A stretch of DNA of 64,000 nt from an uncultured Granulosicoccus sp. (GTDB taxonomy: Bacteria; Pseudomonadota; Gammaproteobacteria; Granulosicoccales; Granulosicoccaceae): assembly GCA_947492525.1 (NCBI GenBank), contig CANLNQ010000008.1:124001-188000 (forward strand), written 5' to 3'. Below are positions 19,322 to 28,560 of the stretch, one piece after another. The position numbers were made by a program, and so were the translations under genes. Position 1 is the stretch's first letter, and every line of letters begins with the position of its first letter. The notes under the pieces are model-generated. The model was not told the origin of the DNA. It made no database searches and saw nothing but the letters and a program-made list of their open reading frames with translations.

Positions 19322-19813
19322 ATGACAGGACAAATCAGCAAATACATCAAGAGCTTCACGCTGTGGGAGCTGTTGAAGGGATTGAGCCTGACCGGCAAGT
19401 ACTTCGTGTCAGGCAACATCACCATTCAGTACCCGGAAGAGAAGACTCCCCAGTCGCACCGGTTTCGTGGCTTGCATGCGCTGCGCCGGTACCCCAACGG
19501 GGAAGAGCGTTGCATTGCTTGCAAGCTGTGCGAAGCCGTCTGCCCGGCGCTGGCGATAACCATCGATTCGGAGCAACGTGCTGATGGTACGCGCAGGACT
19601 TCACGGTATGACATCGATCTGTTCAAGTGCATTTTCTGCGGTTTCTGCGAAGAGGCCTGCCCGGTGGATTCGATCGTCGAGACGCGCATATTCGAATATC
19701 ACTTCGAAAACCGAGGCGAGCAGATCATGACCAAGGACAAGCTTCTGGCCATCGGTGACAAATACGAAGAACAGATAGCCGCAGATCGGGCAGCGGATTC
19801 CGCTTTCCGCTGA
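19322..19813 (+). CDS. nuoI: NADH-quinone oxidoreductase subunit I
   Basis: Peripheral-arm ferredoxin-like subunit that holds two 4Fe-4S clusters (N6a and N6b). Both motifs are complete: [16 protein letters not shown] and [16 protein letters not shown], 163 residues in all. An N-terminal amphipathic segment anchors it against NuoH. The ATG is 16 nt after nuoH. Confidence 0.97.
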   Translation: MTGQISKYIKSFTLWELLKGLSLTGKYFVSGNITIQYPEEKTPQSHRFRGLHALRRYPNGEERCIACKLCEAVCPALAITIDSEQRADGTRRTSRYDIDLFKCIFCGFCEEACPVDSIVETRIFEYHFENRGEQIMTKDKLLAIGDKYEEQIAADRAADSAFR

Positions 19814-19886
19814 TGCGTCCTCATCCAGTTATCCATTGCGTCTGCGCAGAAACCCGCGGTGAAAACCGACAGGAAGGATCATTCCA

Positions 19887-20498
19887 GTGACTTTTGAACT
19901 GTTCATTTTCTATCTGTTCGCGGCCGTCATGGTGTTCGCGGCGGCGCGTGTCATCACCGCACGTAACCCGGTACACGCAGCCATGTTTCTGGTGCTGACG
20001 TTTTTCACCTGCTCAGCCATCTGGTTGTTGCTCGAAGCCGAGTTTCTGGCGATCACTCTGGTGCTGGTCTACGTCGGGGCGGTCATGGTGCTGTTTCTGT
20101 TCGTGGTCATGATGCTTGATGTCAACGTCGAACCCTTGAGAGAAGGCTTCGTGAAATACCTGCCGGTCGGTATTCTGGTTGGTGTGATCATGTTCATCGA
20201 GATGGTCTTCCTGATCACGCAGAAATACTTCAAGGCCGAACAGTTTCCCGCTCCCGAGCGAGTCAGCGCCGATGCATTGAGCAATACCGAGTCACTGGGG
20301 CGTCTGCTCTACAGCGAATACCTGTTTCAGTTCGAGATTGCAGCAATCATTCTGCTGGTGGCGATTGTTGCTGCCATTGCGTTGACCATGCGCCGGCGAG
20401 CGGATACCAAATACCAGTCCCCTTCGAGTCAGGTGGAAGTCCGCAAGCAGGATCGTCTGCGAGTGGTACAGATGCCGTCCGAAAAGCGTTCATCCTGA
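19887..20498 (+). CDS. nuoJ: NADH-quinone oxidoreductase subunit J
   Basis: Membrane subunit of complex I with about five helices. [32 protein letters not shown] and [30 protein letters not shown] are the family signatures, the latter being the pi-bulge helix implicated in coupling. Start is GTG with AGGAAGGA about 10 nt upstream. The C-terminal ~35 residues are charged and extend past the membrane part. A 73-bp gap separates it from nuoI, the largest gap in the operon. Confidence 0.95.
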   Translation: MTFELFIFYLFAAVMVFAAARVITARNPVHAAMFLVLTFFTCSAIWLLLEAEFLAITLVLVYVGAVMVLFLFVVMMLDVNVEPLREGFVKYLPVGILVGVIMFIEMVFLITQKYFKAEQFPAPERVSADALSNTESLGRLLYSEYLFQFEIAAIILLVAIVAAIALTMRRRADTKYQSPSSQVEVRKQDRLRVVQMPSEKRSS

Positions 20499-20515
20499 GG
20501 GCCAACGAAGACATC

Positions 20516-20821
20516 ATGATTTCCCTGTCGCATTACCTGGCCCTCGGCGCCGTCCTGTTCTGTCTGAGCGTTGTCGGCATCTTCCTGAACCGCAAGAACG
20601 TGATCATCCTCCTGATGTGCATCGAATTGATGCTGCTGTCGGTGAACGTGAACTTCGTGGCGTTCTCCCACTTTCTGGGGGACGGTGCCGGCCAGATATT
20701 CGTCTTTTTCATCCTGACCGTCGCAGCGGCAGAGGCGGCCATCGGGCTGGCCATACTGGTGGTGTTGTTCCGTAACCGCTCCACCATCAACGTTGCCGAT
20801 CTCGACGCACTCAAAGGCTAG
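20516..20821 (+). CDS. nuoK: NADH-quinone oxidoreductase subunit K
   Basis: A 101-residue, three-helix antiporter-related subunit of complex I. Conserved glutamates of helices 2 and 3 appear in [19 protein letters not shown] and [15 protein letters not shown]. The frame ends [14 protein letters not shown], the family's usual tail. It lies 17 nt after nuoJ and 5 nt before nuoL. Confidence 0.97.
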   Translation: MISLSHYLALGAVLFCLSVVGIFLNRKNVIILLMCIELMLLSVNVNFVAFSHFLGDGAGQIFVFFILTVAAAEAAIGLAILVVLFRNRSTINVADLDALKG

Positions 20822-20826
20822 CCAAC

Positions 20827-22779
20827 GTGAAGCTACTCTACACACTCATTCCGCTGGCACCATTACTTGCAGCCATCGTCACAGGCCTTTTCGGTCGACG
20901 CATCGGTCGTGACAATGCACACCGTGTGACCATTGCCGGGGTTGCGTTTTCCCTGCTGTTGTCGTGCTTTGCTTTCTTTCATGTGGTCATCGGCAACGCA
21001 GCGCCATTCAACGAGACGCTGTACACCTGGCTGATCAGCGGGAACATACGGTTCGAGATAGGATTTCTGGTGGACAACCTGACAGTGATGATGCTGCTGG
21101 TCGTCAACTTCGTCTCCCTGATGGTGCATATCTACACCATCGGTTACATGCACGATGATGACGGTTATCAGCGCTTCTTCTGTTACATCTCGCTGTTTAC
21201 CTTCTCGATGCTCATGCTCGTCATGTCGAACAATTTCCTGCAATTGTTCTTCGGCTGGGAAGCAGTGGGTACGGTCTCCTATCTGCTGATCGGTTTCTAC
21301 TACAAGAAGGAATCCGCCATCTTCGCCAACATGAAGGCGTTTCTCGTCAATCGTGTGGGTGACTTCGGGTTCGTGCTGGGGATCGCGGGTATTGTCATGT
21401 ATACCAACAGTCTCGCCTATACGGATGCCTTCGCTGCGGCCCCCTCACTGGTTGGGCAAACCATCAACATCTTCGGCGATGCCGAGTGGGATGTGTTGAC
21501 GGTTCTCTGCATCCTGCTGTTCATCGGAGCCATGGGCAAGTCGGCGCAAGCCCCGTTGCATGTCTGGTTGCCTGATTCCATGGAAGGTCCGACGCCTATC
21601 TCGGCCTTGATCCACGCCGCAACCATGGTCACGGCCGGTATCTTCATGGTGTCTCGCATGTCTCCACTGTTTGAACTGTCCGAGACCGCGCTCAGTTTCA
21701 TTCTCATCATCGGAGCCTTTACCGCCTTTTTCATGGGGCTGATCGGCATGGTGCAGAACGATATCAAGCGGGTGGTTGCCTATTCGACGCTGTCGCAACT
21801 GGGCTACATGACCGTTGCTCTGGGTGTCTCGGCCTACTCGGCCGCCATGTTTCACCTGATGACGCACGCCTTCTTCAAGGCGCTGCTGTTTCTTGCGGCC
21901 GGTTCCGTCATCATCGCACTGCACCACGAGCAGGATATTCGCAAGATGGGTGGCCTGCGCAAGATCATGCCGATCACCTACTGGACATCGTTGATCGGAT
22001 CACTGGCATTGATCGGATTCCCCGGGTTCGCCGGCTTCTACTCCAAGGACATCATCATCGAGGCGGTTCATGCTTCCTCCATCCCCGGTGCTCACATCGC
22101 GTACTGGGCTGTGCTGGGTGGTGTGTTCGTGACGGCGTTCTATTCCTTCCGACTGTTCTTTCTGGTGTTCCACGGTGAAACTCGCATGGACAAGCACACG
22201 GCCGAGCATGCCGAGGAATCTCCGAAGGTCGTGACATGGCCTCTGATCCTGCTTGCCATTCCGTCGGTGATCATCGGGTTCGTGGCAGTCTCGGCGGTGG
22301 TCTATGGCGATTACTTCAAGGATGTGATCTTCGTGGCAGAAGCTCATGACGTGCTGGGTGAGCTGGCCGAGGAATATCACGGCCCGCTGCAGTTCATCAG
22401 CCATGCCTTCCATGCGCCAGCGGTCTATATCGCTGCATTGGGTGTTGCCACGGCCTTCCTGTTCTACATTCTGGCACCTTCGATTCCGGCATTTCTGGAT
22501 TCCAGACTCGGATTCCTGCGTCGCATACTTGAAAACAAGTACGGCTTTGACGACTTCAATCAGGCGGTATTCGCGCGTGGCAGTGTCAACCTGGGCCGAC
22601 AGCTGTGGGAGAAGGGTGACATCAAGATCATTGATGGCGCCGTCGTGAACGGGGCTGCCAATAGTGTCGGATTCATGGCCGGTCTTGCGCGACACGTACA
22701 GAGCGGCATGTTGTTCCACTATGCATTCGCCATGATCCTGGGATTGCTGGCCATGCTGACCTGGTTTCTTTTCGTCTGA
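20827..22779 (+). CDS. nuoL: NADH-quinone oxidoreductase subunit L
   Basis: The distal antiporter-like proton-pumping subunit, 650 residues, with about sixteen membrane helices and the long lateral helix at its C-terminus. Landmarks are FFGWEAVGTVSYLLIGFYYKK with the pumping Glu, MGKSAQAPLHVWLPDSMEGPTPISALIHAATMV with the partner Lys region, and NDIKRVVAYSTLSQLGYM. Start is GTG, 5 nt after nuoK. Confidence 0.97.
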   Translation: MKLLYTLIPLAPLLAAIVTGLFGRRIGRDNAHRVTIAGVAFSLLLSCFAFFHVVIGNAAPFNETLYTWLISGNIRFEIGFLVDNLTVMMLLVVNFVSLMVHIYTIGYMHDDDGYQRFFCYISLFTFSMLMLVMSNNFLQLFFGWEAVGTVSYLLIGFYYKKESAIFANMKAFLVNRVGDFGFVLGIAGIVMYTNSLAYTDAFAAAPSLVGQTINIFGDAEWDVLTVLCILLFIGAMGKSAQAPLHVWLPDSMEGPTPISALIHAATMVTAGIFMVSRMSPLFELSETALSFILIIGAFTAFFMGLIGMVQNDIKRVVAYSTLSQLGYMTVALGVSAYSAAMFHLMTHAFFKALLFLAAGSVIIALHHEQDIRKMGGLRKIMPITYWTSLIGSLALIGFPGFAGFYSKDIIIEAVHASSIPGAHIAYWAVLGGVFVTAFYSFRLFFLVFHGETRMDKHTAEHAEESPKVVTWPLILLAIPSVIIGFVAVSAVVYGDYFKDVIFVAEAHDVLGELAEEYHGPLQFISHAFHAPAVYIAALGVATAFLFYILAPSIPAFLDSRLGFLRRILENKYGFDDFNQAVFARGSVNLGRQLWEKGDIKIIDGAVVNGAANSVGFMAGLARHVQSGMLFHYAFAMILGLLAMLTWFLFV

Positions 22780-22806
22780 TTATCACGCCCGATTGAGATC
22801 GATACA

Positions 22807-24303
22807 TTGAGCTTTCCTATCCTGAGTCTGACGATCTGGTTGCCCATACTGGCGGGTTTTCTGATTATTGCCGTGGGTGATCGACCGGCACGCAAGCTGG
22901 CAGGTATTGCCTCCATCCTGACGTTTCTGGTGAGTCTGCCGCTGTACTTCGGATTCGATTCGAGCACGGCGACCATGCAGTTTCAGGAGTCGCTGGCGTG
23001 GCTGCCGAGCTTCGGTATCAATTACGCGCTGGGCGTGGATGGCATCGCAATGCCATTGATCGTGCTGACGACCATCATCAACGTCATTGTGGTGATCTCT
23101 GCCTGGGAGGTGATCAAGGATCGTCCATCCATCTATCTGGGTGCCTTTTCGATCATGACCGGTCTCATGGTCGGGGTATTTTCGGCGATGGATGCCATCC
23201 TGTTCTATATCTTCTTCGAGGCAACGCTGATACCGATGTTTCTGATCATTGGTATCTGGGGTGGGCCACGTCGTGTGTATGCCACGGTGAAGTTTTTCCT
23301 CTATACCTTTCTTGGCTCGGTGTTCATGCTGATCGCTCTGATCTACATGTACAACCAGGGTGGATCCTTCGCCATTGCCGACCTGCATGAGCTGGCGTTG
23401 AGCAAGGATCAGCAATTCTGGATCTTCCTCGCCTTTCTGGCGGCTTTTGCGGTCAAGATTCCGATGTGGCCGGTCCACACCTGGCTACCGGATGCACACG
23501 TGGAAGCACCAACCGCAGGTTCTGCGGTTCTGGCCGCCATCATGTTGAAGATGGGTGGCTACGGTTTCCTGCGTTTCTCTCTTCCCGTGACGCCGGATGC
23601 CAGTGCGCAGATGGATACCTTCATGATCGCCATCTCGCTGGTGGCGGTCGTGTACATCGGCTTTGTTGCGTTAGCGCAGCGTGACATGAAGAAGCTGATT
23701 GCCTATTCATCCATATCCCACATGGGCTTTGTCACTCTGGGTATCTTCATTGCCTTTCGCCTGATCGCCAAGGGTGATGCCAGCGGAGTGGCATTGGGAA
23801 TAGAAGGTGCCATCATGCAGATGGTGTCTCACGGATTCATTTCCGCTGCGATGTTCCTGTGCGTTGGTGTCATGTACGACCGCATCCACAGTCGTGAAAT
23901 CGCCGACTATGGCGGCGTCATCAACACCATGCCGATCTTCGCGGCTTTCATGGTGTTCTTTGCCATGGCGAACGCAGGTTTGCCCGGTACCTCCGGTTTC
24001 GTTGGCGAGTTCATGGTCATTCTGGCCAGCTTCAAGACGAATTTCTGGATCGCCTTTCTGGCGGCCCTGACCTTGATTCTCGGTGCGGCCTACACATTGT
24101 GGATGGTCAAACGCGTGATCATGGGTCCCATCGGTAACGACAAGGTGGCAGCACTGACTGACATCAATTCCCGCGAGTTCTGGATGCTGGCAATATTGGC
24201 AATCTTCGTATTGCTGATAGGCGTCTGGCCGAACCTCATCGGTGGCGTGATGCACGCCTCGGTAGAGAATCTCGTGAATCAAATTTCAACCTCCAAGTAC
24301 TGA
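22807..24303 (+). CDS. nuoM: NADH-quinone oxidoreductase subunit M
   Basis: Second antiporter-like subunit, 498 residues. The pattern [21 protein letters not shown] holds the conserved Glu, [30 protein letters not shown]-type residues the channel Lys, and [16 protein letters not shown] the conserved signature. Start is taken as TTG at 22807, because the protein then begins at the first membrane helix as in relatives and no ATG or GTG is better placed. Confidence 0.96.
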   Translation: [498 protein letters not shown]

Positions 24304-24310
24304 GCGCCTC

Positions 24311-25747
24311 ATGGACAACCTGCAGATCGCGACGCCCGAGATCTTTCTGCTGGCGGCCACCTGTGCGGTGTTGGTCGTCGGCCTGTTTACACAGGCGAAA
24401 TCAAACACCGTCTACTGGCTGTCTCAGCTATCTCTGCTCATCACCCTGATCATGTCGCTGACGCAACTGGGCGATGAGGCTGTGACCGGGCTCAGTGGTG
24501 CTTATACCCTGGATTCGCTCAGCGCCAGTCTCAAGAGCTGGGTGCTGTTGCTGGCCATCGGCATTTTCCTGTATTCCCGTGATTACGTGGGTAATCGCAA
24601 GATCGCGCGCAGCGAGTATTTCGTTCTTGGGCTGTTCGCCGTTGCCGGCATGATGATCATGGTGTCCGCGACGCACATGCTGACCGTTTATCTGGGCCTC
24701 GAATTGCTGGCCTTGTCGCAGTACGCCATGGTGGCGCTGCACCGGGACAACGGCAGGGCAGCGGAAGCTGCCATGAAGTACTTCGTGCTGGGTGCACTGG
24801 CGTCCGGAATGTTGCTGTATGGCATGTCGATGGTCTATGGGGCCACCGGCTCACTCAATCTGAAAGTCATCGCCGATATTCTGGCCGGCAATTCCGAGGT
24901 GCTGAGCGCCGAACGTACCATCGGAGCGCGATTCGGTCTGACGTTCCTGATTGTGGGGATTGCGTTCAAGTTGGGCGCAGTACCGTTCCACATGTGGGTG
25001 CCGGATGTCTATGAAGGTGCTCCGACCTCCGTCACCATTTTCATTTCCACCGCCCCGAAGATTGCGGCGTTTGCCATGCTGGTAAGACTACTGGTGGAAG
25101 GGTTGGAAACGCTCAACGCCGATTGGCAGCAGATGCTGGCCATCATGTCGGCCTTGTCCATGGTGGTGGGAAATCTGATCGCCATTGCGCAGACCAACAT
25201 CAAACGCATGCTGGCCTACAGTACGATCTCGCACGTCGGTTTCCTTCTGATGGGCATCGTCGGTGCTACCGATGCAGGTTATAGCGCCTCGATGTTCTAT
25301 GCCATCACCTATGCGTTCACCACGCTGGCAGCGTTTGGTGTCCTGCTTGCGGTATCGCGAGAAGGCTTCGAAGTGGAGCAGTTGACCGATCTGGCCGGTC
25401 TGGGCAAGCGAAACGCGCTGCTTGCTACGGTGATGTTGCTGGCAATGTTCTCCCTGGCCGGTGTACCACCAGCTGTCGGCTTCTATGCCAAGCTGACCGT
25501 GCTGGAATCGGCTGTCAGCGCCGGATTTACCTGGCTGGCCATTCTGGGTGTCATCATGTCGGTCATCGGTGCGTTCTATTACCTGCGGATCATCAAGATC
25601 ATGTTCTTCGACGATCCGGTCGACGAGCTGGAAGTGAGTCCTGCCGGAGATGTCACGGCTGCATTGGCCGTGAATGGTCTTGCAGTTCTGGCCCTGGGGC
25701 TGGCACCGGGCCTGATCATGAGTGCCTGTATCGCCGCGTTCAGTTGA
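24311..25747 (+). CDS. nuoN: NADH-quinone oxidoreductase subunit N
   Basis: Third antiporter-like subunit, 478 residues, with about fourteen helices. It contains VYLGLELLALSQYAMVALHRDN with the conserved Glu, FKLGAVPFHMWVPDVYEGAPTSVTIF with the Lys/His region, and NIKRMLAYSTISHVGFLLMG. It closes the operon: the next gene runs the other way, and a long hairpin plus a heptamer array fill the gap. Confidence 0.97.
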   Translation: MDNLQIATPEIFLLAATCAVLVVGLFTQAKSNTVYWLSQLSLLITLIMSLTQLGDEAVTGLSGAYTLDSLSASLKSWVLLLAIGIFLYSRDYVGNRKIARSEYFVLGLFAVAGMMIMVSATHMLTVYLGLELLALSQYAMVALHRDNGRAAEAAMKYFVLGALASGMLLYGMSMVYGATGSLNLKVIADILAGNSEVLSAERTIGARFGLTFLIVGIAFKLGAVPFHMWVPDVYEGAPTSVTIFISTAPKIAAFAMLVRLLVEGLETLNADWQQMLAIMSALSMVVGNLIAIAQTNIKRMLAYSTISHVGFLLMGIVGATDAGYSASMFYAITYAFTTLAAFGVLLAVSREGFEVEQLTDLAGLGKRNALLATVMLLAMFSLAGVPPAVGFYAKLTVLESAVSAGFTWLAILGVIMSVIGAFYYLRIIKIMFFDDPVDELEVSPAGDVTAALAVNGLAVLALGLAPGLIMSACIAAFS

Positions 25748-25761
25748 TCTGAGCAGACTTT

Positions 25762-25813
25762 CAGGCATCTATCTTGCCGTTCCTGAGGACAGGAGGGCAA
25801 GGTAGAATGCCTG
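25762..25813. repeat. Long inverted repeat (hairpin) after nuoN
   Basis: The left arm CAGGCATCTATCTTGCC (25762-25778) is the reverse complement of the right arm (25796-25813) except for one inserted base and one G-T type mismatch. The enclosed sequence contains a further perfect 5-bp hairpin TCCTG-AGGA-CAGGA (25781-25794). Folded RNA would be a long, nearly continuous stem at the 3' end of the nuo transcript, so it could terminate or stabilise it, although no T-run follows. The heptamer array starts one base after it. Confidence 0.6.
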
Positions 25814-25814
25814 T

Positions 25815-25891
25815 GCTTACCGCTTACCGCTTACCGCTTACCGCTTACCGCTTACCGCTTACCGCTTACCGCTTACCGCTTACCGCTTACC
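25815..25891. repeat. Heptamer tandem array, 11 perfect copies of GCTTACC
   Basis: Eleven uninterrupted, identical copies of GCTTACC (GGTAAGC on the other strand) span exactly 77 bp between the nuoN hairpin and the 3' end of the glycosyltransferase gene. The proximal copies encode the last residues and stop codon of that gene. A 7-bp period is out of phase with codons and perfect copies imply recent slippage expansion, so the copy number probably varies between strains. Confidence 0.95.
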
Positions 25892-26892
25892 GGCTTGCGT
25901 TTCATGAGTTGTTCGATGTCGCCTGGATGGCGAGGCTTTGGCAGGTGAGTCGGGGCTTGAGGCTTGAGCTGGTTGCGAACTTCCTGTTCGGCGATGACAC
26001 GCCATTTCAATGCCCAGGCGTTGAGAGATAGCCGAGGTTTTGCGGTACGACAGCGAATACCCTGGATGGCCATTCCCAGCGTATTGAACATCCGATCGGG
26101 CGCATACGCCGTTTCCCAGGCCTTTCGCGCTGCTTCTCCACGATCCTGCCATTCCGACTCCATGCCCTTGAGGATGTCGGGTATATCGCCTACCTGCCAT
26201 TCGGGAACGCGGACAGCGAAGCTCCAGTCGACTTGCGGAGGAGCGACCCATGTGTCGGAAATGATGACAGGTACGCGACCCGCTTCCATGGTTTCGTACA
26301 AACGCAATGACGCGGGACCGATACCGCGAGGACACAGCACGAACTTGCTGGCAGCCAGAGTATCCGTGTACAACTTCTGAAACGCGTACTTGGATGTCTG
26401 CATGGGATCCCATGTGCAGAAGTCCGATGTGTCGATGATGCGGGCGTCGGGTCGCGCAAGCTTCAGAATCGGTTTTCGTGAGGCGTGGCTCTGAGAGCCA
26501 ACGAATGAAAAAAGCCATCGACGTTCCGTGACCTTCCCATGAATGTCTCGAACACCGGAGTTTGTTGCCGTCAGATAGGGAAAGGCAACCTGAGACGAGG
26601 AATCAGAGAGCTTGCAGGAGAGACTGCAGTACAGTCCATTGAGAACCGGCCACGCCCGGTCAGCTTCGTTGTACATGAAGACCTTGTCCGGGTACCGTCG
26701 TACAAGCTCGTGGGACAACAGTCTCCTGAACCCCATATCCGAAAATTGCGTATTTTCGACGAACACGATGGCATCGGCTGCTGCCGGATCGTCGGTGACC
26801 ACGAACTGTTTCTGCTGGTCGAGACGAGCCAGTTCGCGTACACGATCAAGGCAGGGGTGCGTCTCGTAAGCGGAGTCTAGATACAGTTTCAT
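25873..26892 (-). CDS. Exostosin-family (GT47-like) glycosyltransferase
   Basis: A 339-residue soluble protein resembling bacterial exostosin-domain glycosyltransferases. The core runs from IVFVENTQFSDMGF through WLFSFVGSQSHASRKPILK to KYAFQKLYTDTLAASKFVLCPRGIGPASLRLYETMEAGRVPVIISDTWVAPP; the SKFVLCPRG...S.RLYE...G.VPVI block is the family's nucleotide-sugar-binding signature. There is no signal peptide or membrane helix, so it likely acts in the cytoplasm on a surface glycan. The last codons (KPVSGKR and TAA) come from the heptamer array. No other polysaccharide genes are nearby, so substrate and acceptor are unknown. Confidence 0.8.
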   Translation of the reverse strand: MKLYLDSAYETHPCLDRVRELARLDQQKQFVVTDDPAAADAIVFVENTQFSDMGFRRLLSHELVRRYPDKVFMYNEADRAWPVLNGLYCSLSCKLSDSSSQVAFPYLTATNSGVRDIHGKVTERRWLFSFVGSQSHASRKPILKLARPDARIIDTSDFCTWDPMQTSKYAFQKLYTDTLAASKFVLCPRGIGPASLRLYETMEAGRVPVIISDTWVAPPQVDWSFAVRVPEWQVGDIPDILKGMESEWQDRGEAARKAWETAYAPDRMFNTLGMAIQGIRCRTAKPRLSLNAWALKWRVIAEQEVRNQLKPQAPTHLPKPRHPGDIEQLMKRKPVSGKR

Positions 26893-27249
26893 CGAAGCTG
26901 TCCAATCTGTAATTTTCGTTCACGGTAGCACCGGCATGTTTTCTTGTCTTCGGTATGTTTACCGGTGTTTCCATGCACTCAGGCAGACGGAGAGCTATGC
27001 GCAATCGGTACGTCGTTGAGTGGAGTGTAGAAGGGATTCGGGCAAACATCTGAAATAAATCAGACGCTTGCGCGCCTGTTTCTTGTCAGTAGCTGCCTGC
27101 CAGATGGTTCAGCTACCCGCACACCAGTGAAAACCTGAACGACAGGCTATAGTCAATACTGTTTATTCATGCAGATATCGGCTTGATCCTACGACGATGT
27201 CACAGGTTTGAGGTTTACAGTGAACTGCCTCAACATCAGGGAAGGTGGC
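26893..27249. other. Intergenic region between divergent genes
   Basis: About 357 bp separate the glycosyltransferase start from the lipoprotein start. No gene, RNA or repeat was recognised. A TATAGT hexamer near 27149 could be a -10 element for the lipoprotein gene but lacks a convincing -35. Confidence 0.5.
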
Positions 27250-28272
27250 ATGGGTATTCATATCAGTAGTACTGCACGGTATCGCGCGTGCTTGTGCAGA
27301 CTGTTCATCGGGCTGGCATTGGGGTGTTCAGTCGTACAGATCAGTGCCTGCTCAGATCAGCCTGAAGGTGTCTTCACCGATTCTGGCCCAGCGGATGGCA
27401 ACGAGACAGGAGAGCGCTCTGAAGAGGGCAGTCAGGCCGACGATGACGGCGCATCATCCGAAGGGCTGCTGGCCGCTTTCCCACTCGATGCTGATGAGGA
27501 CGATCGAACCGGACTCATCGTCACCGGCCTCGATGGTTTGTCGCCCATGGATGTGGTTTCTCCATGGCTGGTTGTCGCGCGAGTATTCAGGAGCCTCTCG
27601 GATCCGGCGAATGGCGCAGATGGCGAAGTGGAGCTTGCGCGTTACGCGGATGATTATCCGGTATCTGCGCATCTTGATTACCTGGATTTGCCCGTAGACA
27701 GTTGCCGATCGTGGCAGGGACCCGGCACGGGAGCAGACGCTGACGACAATCAACCGCCACCAGCCATTTCCGGCGGTACGACAATCATCTTGAATACCCC
27801 CTCAGGGCCCTGGCACAGGCTGGATGCTGCCATCGCCAGTGAGCAGGAGGTGATCTACCAATCTGCAGGTGGGCTGCCGGGAGCATTGCCGGATGAAGTC
27901 AGCCTTTCCATTCCGGGGTCATCATTTCCGACGGTTGCGGCTTACAGACTTCATGAACCCGAGCCGGTACAACGTCTGCTTCCGTATCCGGATCAGGCGG
28001 TAAGCGGCGACACTCGCCTGCAATGGGTCCGGGGTCTGAACAACACATTGATCAAGATCGATTGGCTGGCATTCGATGAAAATGATGAGTTTGCCGGCTT
28101 TCCGGTCAGCTGTCTGGTGCGTGATGATGGCGCATTCCTGCCGGACATGGAAACCAGGATTTTTCTGGGACAAATACGCCAACGTCTTGAAGTTCGCTAC
28201 TCGCGAATCTACGCGCGGCTCGATGTCATCAACGGCATCGTGTTCCATCAGAACGTGGAAATTGCCGAATGA
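27250..28272 (+). CDS. Putative lipoprotein of unknown function
   Basis: A 340-residue protein with a signal peptide (GIHISSTARYRACLCRLF, then a hydrophobic run) ending in the lipobox-like QISAC, so it is probably lipidated at Cys34. An acidic Ser/Glu/Asp-rich linker follows (about 36-80), then a folded region containing LIVTGLDGLSPMDVVSPWLVVARVFRSL, TIILNTPSGPWHRLDAAI and RLQWVRGLNNTLIKIDWLAFDE. No family was recognised. The start at 27250 was chosen for its GAAGGTGG ribosome site and because it places the signal peptide at the N-terminus; the frame is open to 27208. The acidic linker suggests the domain sits away from the membrane on the cell surface or in the periplasm. Confidence 0.7.
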   Translation: MGIHISSTARYRACLCRLFIGLALGCSVVQISACSDQPEGVFTDSGPADGNETGERSEEGSQADDDGASSEGLLAAFPLDADEDDRTGLIVTGLDGLSPMDVVSPWLVVARVFRSLSDPANGADGEVELARYADDYPVSAHLDYLDLPVDSCRSWQGPGTGADADDNQPPPAISGGTTIILNTPSGPWHRLDAAIASEQEVIYQSAGGLPGALPDEVSLSIPGSSFPTVAAYRLHEPEPVQRLLPYPDQAVSGDTRLQWVRGLNNTLIKIDWLAFDENDEFAGFPVSCLVRDDGAFLPDMETRIFLGQIRQRLEVRYSRIYARLDVINGIVFHQNVEIAE

Positions 28273-28314
28273 CCCCCTTTGTGCCCATCTCCCGAATTTA
28301 TTTGCCTCAAAGTG

Positions 28315-28343
28315 TTGTACAAGTGAGAAAAGGGCGTTATACT
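28315..28343 (+). promoter_or_regulatory. Sigma70 promoter of tRNA-fMet
   Basis: TTGTAC (28315-28320) and TATACT (28338-28343) are separated by exactly 17 bp, followed by a GC-containing discriminator and the tRNA 5' end 18 nt later. This is the clearest promoter in the window and gives a very short leader. Confidence 0.75.
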
Positions 28344-28361
28344 TCTCCGGGTCAGCACAGT

Positions 28362-28438
<77 letters not shown>

Positions 28439-28457
28439 CGTGTTTTGAAAGTCGATC

Positions 28458-28481
28458 AAGCCGCTTGAATGCGGCTTTTTT
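28458..28481 (+). terminator. Rho-independent terminator of tRNA-fMet
   Basis: AAGCCGC pairs with GCGGCTT around the loop TTGAAT and runs into TTTT, 20 nt after the tRNA 3' end. It also separates the tRNA from the thioesterase gene. Confidence 0.85.
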
Positions 28482-28560
28482 GTGCGCGATGGAAAAGCAT
28501 CGGATTCATTGCACTATCGCGCAACCACGGTACCCTGGCCAGCTCAATCGAGGAACGATC

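Noticed and set aside
25815-25891. CRISPR array
   Set aside because: Units are 7 bp, identical and directly adjacent with no spacers, and no cas genes are present.
25774-26031. Plus-strand frame through the heptamer array
   Set aside because: Its protein is a repeated TAYRLPL pattern created by the repeat, overlapping the real glycosyltransferase gene.
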